64,000 nucleotides of DNA, from assembly GCA_902778455.1 (NCBI GenBank), contig CACYXR010000003.1, positions 1 through 64,000 of the forward strand. Direction: 5' to 3'. Of this stretch, positions 58,530 through 64,000 are shown one piece after another. Positions within the stretch are counted from its first letter, which is position 1. Each line of letters begins with the position of its first letter. Under the pieces are notes generated by a model. That model was given only the letters and a program-made list of their open reading frames with translations. It was not told the origin of the DNA and ran no database searches. The DNA is from an uncultured Selenomonadaceae bacterium. Lineage in GTDB: Bacteria > Bacillota > Negativicutes > Selenomonadales > Selenomonadaceae. Both the position numbers and the translations under genes were made by a program.

Positions 58530-59471
58530 TTATTTCAGCACTTCTCCCAATGCTTCCAGTACGTCCTTTTTCGCCTCAGCCAGCGGCTTTTTCACCGGGA
58601 ATCCTGCCGCGCGGATATGGCCGCCGCCGCCGAATTTCATCGCGACCTTGCTGACGTCGAGCCCCTTCGAGCGGACGCTGACGCGGCAGAAGTTATCGTC
58701 CATGCACTTGATCAGCACCGCGATCTCGACGCCCTCGATCACGCGCACGAAATCGATAAAGCCTTCCGTCGTTTCCAGGGACGTGGCCAGCTCTTTGTCA
58801 AGGTAAAGCCCCGCGACGCGCCCGTCATAAGAAAGCTCCATGGTCTGGAGCGCCGCGGCCTGCCCGCGCACAATAGATTCCGGCTTTTCCTCCAACGATT
58901 CCGAAACCTGCTCGGGATGAACACCCGCCTCCAGCAGCCGCGCCGCCGCGCGCAGGGTGTCCGGCCTCGTATTCGAGAACTTAAAGAATCCCGTATCTGT
59001 CGCCAAACCCGTATAGAGCGGCGTCGCGATTTCCGGCGTAAAGTCCCCGCCCAGATAGTCGATAATCTCGAAGATCATTTCCGAGGCCGCCGCACGCTTG
59101 TCATTGTAAAGGAAATCGGCTTTCCCGTCATTCGAGATATGGTGGTCGATGTTCAGCACCGGAAGCCCTTCCGCCGCTTTCGCGACTTCGCCGATGCGGT
59201 CGAGGCTCGTGTCGAGGATCACCAGCAGCTCGGCGTCGGCTTTTTTCCCATCCTCCGGCCGCGCAATCTTGTCATAGCCCGGCAGGAACGAAAGATTTTT
59301 CGGCAGCTTGTCGTCGATCATGACGGTCACGGTTTTCCCCCTGCCACGCAAAAACGCAGAGAGCCCCAGCACCGAGCCGACAGCGTCTCCGTCGGGATTG
59401 ACGTGGGCCGTGATCAGGAGTTTTTTCGCCGCCATCAGCTTTTCGGCGGCCTGCTCCATCGTGATATTCAT
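58530..59471 (-). CDS. nrnA: DHH-family nanoRNase/pAp phosphatase
   Basis: 313 residues from ATG at 59471, overlapping the rbfA stop by 4 bp. The DHH domain has ITAHVNPDGDAVGS and LNIDHHISNDGKADF; the DHHA1 domain ends with KFGGGGHIRAAGF. NrnA degrades short RNA oligomers and removes phosphate from pAp. A position between rbfA and truB is standard in Firmicutes. A longer in-frame reading upstream comes from a shadow of rbfA and is rejected. Confidence 0.95.
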   Translation of the reverse strand: MNITMEQAAEKLMAAKKLLITAHVNPDGDAVGSVLGLSAFLRGRGKTVTVMIDDKLPKNLSFLPGYDKIARPEDGKKADAELLVILDTSLDRIGEVAKAAEGLPVLNIDHHISNDGKADFLYNDKRAAASEMIFEIIDYLGGDFTPEIATPLYTGLATDTGFFKFSNTRPDTLRAAARLLEAGVHPEQVSESLEEKPESIVRGQAAALQTMELSYDGRVAGLYLDKELATSLETTEGFIDFVRVIEGVEIAVLIKCMDDNFCRVSVRSKGLDVSKVAMKFGGGGHIRAAGFPVKKPLAEAKKDVLEALGEVLK

Positions 59472-59842
59472 TCCGTTTCCCCGCCTTTCTTTTCCTGTTC
59501 TTCTTTCTGCACGCGCAGCAAGAGCTCCTGGATATGCGCGCTGTACGCCATCGTGTCGTCCAGCTCCAGCGAGAGCTCCGGCGTGTAGCGGAGACGCACG
59601 CGATGACCGACCTCGCGGCGGATGAATCCCAGCGAACGGTTCAGCCCGCGCAGGGAGTCCGCCATCTGCTCGTCGGTTCCCATCAGGCTCACATATACCC
59701 GAGCCGAACGCAGATCGCTGGTCACATGTACCCGCGTGACCGTCACAAAACCGACGCGGGGATCTTTGAGATCCTCCAGAATGATCTTGCTGATTTCTTG
59801 TTTCATAAGTTCCTGGACGCGTTCCATACGCAACTGTCCCAT
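59468..59842 (-). CDS. rbfA: 30S ribosome-binding factor A
   Basis: 124 residues. RMERVQELMKQEISKIILEDLKDPRVGFVTVTRVHVTSDLRSARVYVSLMG is the KH-like fold of RbfA. It helps mature the 16S rRNA 5' end and is needed in the cold. AAAGGAAAA precedes ATG. It lies in the infB operon but is separated from infB by a terminator hairpin and a palindromic repeat, so it may depend on read-through or its own promoter. Confidence 0.96.
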   Translation of the reverse strand: MGQLRMERVQELMKQEISKIILEDLKDPRVGFVTVTRVHVTSDLRSARVYVSLMGTDEQMADSLRGLNRSLGFIRREVGHRVRLRYTPELSLELDDTMAYSAHIQELLLRVQKEEQEKKGGETE

Positions 59843-59891
59843 AAAATTTTCCTTTCTGTTGTTTCAGCCAATAAGTATCGCCAAAAAATAA

Positions 59892-60038
59892 CCTTGCCTT
59901 CCCCTTTGAGGGGAAGGTGTCAGGCCGCAGGTCTGACGGATGAGGTGGAAAACCGTAACGATAAACGCAGCCGCTACGTCGAGAACACCTCATCCGTCGC
60001 GCTTCGCGCGCCACCTTCCCCTCAAGGGGAAGGCAAGG
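59892..60038. repeat. Complete palindromic repeat unit (family B), 147 bp
   Basis: The ends CCTTGCCTTCCCC and GGGGAAGGCAAGG are perfect inverse complements, and the similarity extends to 27 bp with one base difference. Inside, GACGGATGAGGTG and CACCTCATCCGTC form a second inverted pair. This is the fullest copy of the family in the window. Confidence 0.8.
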
Positions 60039-60047
60039 TTGCAGTGC

Positions 60048-60102
60048 CAAAAACTGCCTGCGAGGCTATGCCGCAGAAAACGGCAACGCCTCCGCAGGCA
60101 GT
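60048..60102 (-). terminator. Terminator after infB
   Basis: ACTGCCTGCG pairs with CGCAGGCAGT, with a second inner stem, and TTTTT follows on the minus strand. Confidence 0.75.
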
Positions 60103-60113
60103 CTGTCAAAATA

Positions 60114-62873
60114 TCAGTTTCCCTTTTCCTCCGCCGCGGCGTTGACCTCGGCGATGGAGGTTTCTATTTCCTGCATCTCGTACACTTCGAGGATGTCGCC
60201 CTCGCGGAAATCGCGGTAATCCTTCAGCGTCAGGCCGCATTCGTAACCCGCCGCGACTTCCTTGACGTCGTCCTTGAAACGCCGCAGGGAATCCAGCTCG
60301 CCGTCGAACACGACGATGTGGTCGCGGATGATGCGGACCTTGGAATTGTTCGTGATCTTGCCTTCGAGGACATAGCAGCCTGCGACGAGAACCTTCGAGA
60401 ACTTCATGACCTGACGGATCTCGACCTTGCCGCTGATGACTTCCTTGAACTTCGGCGCCAGCAGGCCGGACATAGCCGCCTTGACGTCGTTCAGCGCGTC
60501 GTAAATGACCTGATAGGTGCGGATGTCAATCTTCTCGGCGTCCGCCGCCCTGCGCGCGTTCGCATCGGGGCGCACGTTGAACGCGATAATCAGCGCGTTG
60601 GACGCCGCCGCCAGCATGACGTCGGATTCGCTGACCGCGCCAACGCCGGAATGCACGATGCTGACGCGCACTTCCTCGTTCTTGTTCAGCGCGAGGAGCG
60701 AGCCGGTCAGCGCCTCGACGGAGCCCTGCACATCGGCCTTGATGACGATGTTCAGATCCTTGATATGGCCTTCCTGGATCTGGTGGAACAGGTCGTCGAG
60801 GGAGACCTTCTTGGACTTCATCAGCTCCGTGCGCTGCTTTTCGATGCGCTTGTCCGCGATAGCGCGAACGAGCTTCTCGTCCAGCGCAGCCAGCTCGTCG
60901 CCGGCCTCCGGCACGTCGGAAAGGCCGAGCACCTCTACCGGCATGGACGGCGGCGCTTTCTTGACGTTCTCGCCGCGGTCGTTGATCATCGCGCGGACCT
61001 TGCCGTGGGTGGTACCCGCGACGATGGAATCGCCGATGCGGAGCGTGCCGTTCTGCACCAGCACCGTTGCCACCGGGCCGCGCCCTTTGTCGAGCTGCGC
61101 CTCGATGATGACGCCGCGGGCGTCGCGGTTCGGGTTCGCCTTCAGCTCCTGCACTTCGGCGACCAGCAGGATCGTCTCCAACAGGTCGTTGATGCCGATC
61201 TCTTTTTTCGCGGAAACCGGAACCATGATGACGTCGCCGCCCCATTCCTCCGGCACCAGCTCATGCTCGGCGAGCTGCTGCTTGACGTGGTCGGGGTTCG
61301 CCCCCGGCTTGTCGATCTTGTTGATCGCCACGATGATCGGCACGTTCGCCGACTTCGCGTGGTTGATGGCCTCGATGGTCTGCGGCATCACGCCGTCGTC
61401 GGCAGCGACGACGAGGATCGCAATGTCCGTGACCTGCGCGCCGCGCGCGCGCATCGCCGTGAAGGCCTCATGCCCCGGCGTGTCGAGGAACACGATTTTC
61501 TTGCCTTGGCAATTGACCTGATAGGCGCCGATGTGCTGGGTGATGCCGCCGGCCTCGCCGCGCGCCACCGAGCTCTTTCGGATGACGTCGAGCAGCGACG
61601 TCTTGCCGTGATCGACGTGGCCCATGACCGTGACCACCGGCGGACGGAGCACGAGAGACTTCGGATCGTCCTCAATGACGGGGATCTCCGTCAAATCGAC
61701 CTCCGGCGGCAGCGCCTCGACGGTCACGCCGAATTCACTGGCGACCAGCTCCGCCGTGTCGTAATCGATTTCCTGATTGATGGTGGCCACCGAGCCCATC
61801 ATGAACAACTTCTTGATGATGTCCGCCGCCGTGCAGCTCATCTTGCTGGCGAGGTCGCGGACAGCAATTGTCTCGCCGATCTTGATATGGGTCGGGCGCG
61901 CGATCTCCATCTTCTGCGGCTGCTGGGGCTGATTCTTGTTCTTGCGGTTTTTCCTGCCCGGACGGTTCTCATTCCGATTGAAGCCGCCGTTGTTGAAGTT
62001 GCCGCTGTTGCTGTTCCTGCGGTCGTCGCGGTTGTTCTTCCCGCCGCGCTTGCCGCCGTTGTTGAAATTGCCGTTATCTCGGTTCCGACGGTTCCCGTCG
62101 TTCCCGCCTGCGCGCCGGTTTCCGCCGTCGCCGCCGTTGACATGGCGATTTCCGTCGTTTCCGCCGGCATGGCGATTTCCTTCATTTCCGCCGAAATTGT
62201 TCCGACGGCTTTGGTTGTTGTTTCCCGTGTTCTGCTGCGGACGGCCCGCGCCGGCACCTTGCATATGTCCGTTCCTTTCCCCCGTCGGACGATTCTCTCC
62301 GCTTGGCTGCGCGGAGCGACGTTCGTTTTGCTCTCTTGCGAGCTTTTGCGCTTCCTGCTGCTGGCGCACGCGCGCTTCTTCCTCGCGGCGCCTCGTTTCT
62401 TCCCTTTCCTGTGCGCGCCGCTTTTCTTCCTCGGCGCGCCGAGCCTCCGCTTCCCTTGCCTGCGCCTCTACGCGCTCCGCCAAGGCTTTCGCCTCCGCGG
62501 CGGCTCGTTCCTCGGCTTCCTTCGCCGCGCGGACATCCGCTGCGCGCACGATGCGCCGCACCGACCCGGGCGTAATCTCCATCGCCCTCGCCGGCGGCCT
62601 CGCACCGGGACGCTGCTGCTGTTGCTGCGGCGTTTTCTGTCTTTGCGTTTGCTGCTCCCGCACTGCTGGTTTCGCAGCAGGCTTTTCCCTCGTTTCCGGT
62701 TTTCCCGCAGGCGTCCCGCCGCCTTTATTCCCCAGCGCTTTTTCCACCAGCGCCCGCTCCTTTTCGCCGACGCTCGCAAAATGATTCTTGACCTCATGCC
62801 CGTTTTGGGTAAGGATTTTCATGATATTCTTGCTGTCCGTATTGAGTTCCTTCGCCAATTCGTAGACTCTCAT
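60114..62873 (-). CDS. infB: Translation initiation factor IF-2
   Basis: 919 residues from ATG at 62873 with GGAGGT upstream ([21 protein letters not shown]). A short IF2-N domain is followed by a Glu/Arg-rich helix (about 130-210) and an Asn/Gly/Arg-rich disordered stretch (about 220-310), then the second IF2-N domain and the GTPase: [20 protein letters not shown] and NKIDKP. IF-2 brings fMet-tRNA to the ribosome. Start overlaps ylxQ by 4 bp. Confidence 0.97.
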   Translation of the reverse strand: MRVYELAKELNTDSKNIMKILTQNGHEVKNHFASVGEKERALVEKALGNKGGGTPAGKPETREKPAAKPAVREQQTQRQKTPQQQQQRPGARPPARAMEITPGSVRRIVRAADVRAAKEAEERAAAEAKALAERVEAQAREAEARRAEEEKRRAQEREETRRREEEARVRQQQEAQKLAREQNERRSAQPSGENRPTGERNGHMQGAGAGRPQQNTGNNNQSRRNNFGGNEGNRHAGGNDGNRHVNGGDGGNRRAGGNDGNRRNRDNGNFNNGGKRGGKNNRDDRRNSNSGNFNNGGFNRNENRPGRKNRKNKNQPQQPQKMEIARPTHIKIGETIAVRDLASKMSCTAADIIKKLFMMGSVATINQEIDYDTAELVASEFGVTVEALPPEVDLTEIPVIEDDPKSLVLRPPVVTVMGHVDHGKTSLLDVIRKSSVARGEAGGITQHIGAYQVNCQGKKIVFLDTPGHEAFTAMRARGAQVTDIAILVVAADDGVMPQTIEAINHAKSANVPIIVAINKIDKPGANPDHVKQQLAEHELVPEEWGGDVIMVPVSAKKEIGINDLLETILLVAEVQELKANPNRDARGVIIEAQLDKGRGPVATVLVQNGTLRIGDSIVAGTTHGKVRAMINDRGENVKKAPPSMPVEVLGLSDVPEAGDELAALDEKLVRAIADKRIEKQRTELMKSKKVSLDDLFHQIQEGHIKDLNIVIKADVQGSVEALTGSLLALNKNEEVRVSIVHSGVGAVSESDVMLAAASNALIIAFNVRPDANARRAADAEKIDIRTYQVIYDALNDVKAAMSGLLAPKFKEVISGKVEIRQVMKFSKVLVAGCYVLEGKITNNSKVRIIRDHIVVFDGELDSLRRFKDDVKEVAAGYECGLTLKDYRDFREGDILEVYEMQEIETSIAEVNAAAEEKGN

Positions 62874-63214
62874 GGCCCCACCTCCGAATTCCTTGCCACC
62901 CATCCCGCCGTCGGCTGAAGCTTTTTTTCGAGCGCTTTCGCAAATCCCTCGTCCAGGATCGCCGCCGCCGCCCGATACTCTTTGCCAAGGCATCGCCCCA
63001 GCGCATCTTTCGTGAGCCGCGTATACACGGGAATGTCTTTCGCCGCAGCTTCTTTCATCATCGTTTCCTTGAACCGCCCGGAAGCGTCCTCCGCAACGAT
63101 CAAGGCCTTCACTGTACCGGAAGCAATCGCCTTTTGGATCGCGAATTCCCCGGATACCGTCTTGCCCGCACGCTGCGCCATGCCAAGCAAGCCCTCAATC
63201 TTTTTCTCTTCCAT
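62870..63214 (-). CDS. ylxQ: L7Ae-family RNA-binding protein YlxQ
   Basis: 114 residues. [42 protein letters not shown] matches the L7Ae/L30e fold of YlxQ, which binds kink-turn-like RNA. It lies between ylxR and infB as in most Firmicutes and overlaps infB by 4 bp. The exact role is unsettled. Confidence 0.92.
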   Translation of the reverse strand: MEEKKIEGLLGMAQRAGKTVSGEFAIQKAIASGTVKALIVAEDASGRFKETMMKEAAAKDIPVYTRLTKDALGRCLGKEYRAAAAILDEGFAKALEKKLQPTAGWVARNSEVGP

Positions 63215-63219
63215 CTATA

Positions 63220-63495
63220 TCAAGTCCCCGCAGGGAACATTTCCGCACGAAGCGCTTCCAATATGTCTGCGCTGACCGGCCCCTGAAACGCTTTTTCGAA
63301 CCGCCGGCGCTTCACCGCCGCGTCAAAGCATTCCGGCTTGTGGCAGACATACGCGCCCCTTCCCGGCATCTTTCCCTTGAAATCCACAGAAAAGACGCCC
63401 TCGGGGCTTCGCACGATCCGCACGAGCTCCTTTTTCGGGTGCACGGTCTGGCATCCGATACAAAGTCGTTCCGGCGTTTTTTTCTGGATCGTCAT
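63220..63495 (-). CDS. ylxR: YlxR-family RNA-binding protein
   Basis: 91 residues. ERLCIGCQTVHPKKELVRIVRSPEG and DFKGKMPGRGAYVCHKPECFDAAVKRRRFEKAF are diagnostic of YlxR (DUF448), including the GRGAYVC motif. It binds RNA or RNase P components in some species and acts as a regulator in others. It lies directly after nusA, with a 1-base overlap of start and stop. Confidence 0.94.
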   Translation of the reverse strand: MTIQKKTPERLCIGCQTVHPKKELVRIVRSPEGVFSVDFKGKMPGRGAYVCHKPECFDAAVKRRRFEKAFQGPVSADILEALRAEMFPAGT

Positions 63496-64000
63496 TAAAC
63501 CTCATCGCCTTCCACCGAGAAGGATTCCTCACCCGTAACCTCGACGACGGACATATTCTCGTCTGGTTCTTCCTCCGCCGCCTGGGATTCGCTCTTGATG
63601 TCGATCTTCCATCCCGTCAGCTTCGCCGCCAGCCGAGCATTCTGCCCTTCCTTGCCGATGGCAAGGGAAAGCTGGTTGTCAGGCACCACGACCCGCGACG
63701 CCTTTTCTTCCTCGTTGACCGCGACGGAAACGACCTTCGCCGGACTCAGCGCGTTCGCGATATAATGCGCGGGATCCTCGTTCCACTTCACGATGTCGAT
63801 TTTCTCGTTGCGAAGCTCCGTCACCACCGCCTGCACGCGAAGTCCTTTGTGCCCGACGCAGGAACCCACCGGGTCGACGTCCGCGTCCTTCGAATAGACG
63901 GCGATTTTTGAGCGCATGCCCGGCTCGCGCGCCACCGACTTGATCTCCACGATCCCATCGTATATTTCCGGAACTTCCAGTTCAAACAAACGCTTTAACA
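63495..64000 (-). CDS. nusA: Transcription factor NusA, C-terminal part (runs off the window)
   Basis: The last 167 codons or so. The end of the S1/KH1 region ([33 protein letters not shown]) is followed by [31 protein letters not shown] (KH1) and [23 protein letters not shown] (KH2). A short acidic tail ([26 protein letters not shown]) ends the protein. NusA controls pausing, termination and antitermination. The 5' end lies beyond 64000. Confidence 0.95.
   Translation of the reverse strand, partial: LKRLFELEVPEIYDGIVEIKSVAREPGMRSKIAVYSKDADVDPVGSCVGHKGLRVQAVVTELRNEKIDIVKWNEDPAHYIANALSPAKVVSVAVNEEEKASRVVVPDNQLSLAIGKEGQNARLAAKLTGWKIDIKSESQAAEEEPDENMSVVEVTGEESFSVEGDEV

Noticed and set aside
59940-62918. 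Plus-strand frame of 992 codons opposite infB
   Set aside because: Antisense shadow of infB, starting inside a palindromic repeat and without a family pattern.

Overview
The window looks like a chromosome segment of a diderm Firmicute of the class Negativicutes, probably a Selenomonas relative. It has a Firmicutes-type nusA-ylxR-ylxQ-infB-rbfA operon together with a full early lipid A operon and OmpH/Skp-like periplasmic proteins. That combination is characteristic of Negativicutes. Codon use is GC-rich; a few small genes near the CRISPR locus are visibly AT-richer. The organism is inferred from gene content only.

Region 1 (1-13.05 kb) is a defence and accessory block, almost all on the minus strand. 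It holds a Fic-family gene whose 3' end runs into a MITE-like element, a YafQ/DinJ-type toxin-antitoxin pair, a type I-C CRISPR array of 29 repeats (2540-4686), its leader, and a complete cas3-cas5c-cas8c-cas7c-cas4-cas1-cas2 operon. The array is interrupted by a small ORF with an excellent ribosome binding site. Two further small ORFs and two decayed repeats lie past its leader-distal end. A terminator plus promoter/operator module is duplicated on both sides of the block.

Region 2 (13.05-19.4 kb) is core metabolism and chromosome maintenance. It contains class III ribonucleotide reductase (nrdD, a separate glycyl-radical-domain gene, nrdG) with paired NrdR boxes, an MscS channel, two perfect parS sites and a PAS/GGDEF protein. 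The parS sites suggest an origin-proximal location.

Region 3 (19.6-32.3 kb, plus strand) is the outer-membrane block: an OmpH-like protein, an anchored coiled-coil protein, an OmpH-like lipoprotein, lpxD, two LpxL-type acyltransferases, msbA, lpxC, fabZ, lpxA and lpxI. A 229-bp MITE follows where lpxB would be expected. Then come a LysR regulator, a FlK-like thioesterase and an Hsp20.

Region 4 (32.35-43.6 kb, minus) is tetrapyrrole synthesis: cbiL, a precorrin-2 dehydrogenase, hemA, hemC, a cobA-hemD fusion, a NYN-LOTUS protein, hemB and hemL. An iron-dependent alcohol dehydrogenase and an SGNH hydrolase follow.

Region 5 (43.8-55.2 kb, minus) has an orphan NarL-type regulator, a secretin with a PilP/GspC-like partner, pgi, galU, a phosphomannomutase, a MATE exporter, a YdcF protein, a sugar epimerase, rfbD and a gamma carbonic anhydrase.

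Region 6 (55.2-64 kb) has two tandem PaaI-type thioesterases and then the translation operon nusA-ylxR-ylxQ-infB-rbfA-nrnA-truB-ribF on the minus strand. Several palindromic repeats are scattered between its genes.
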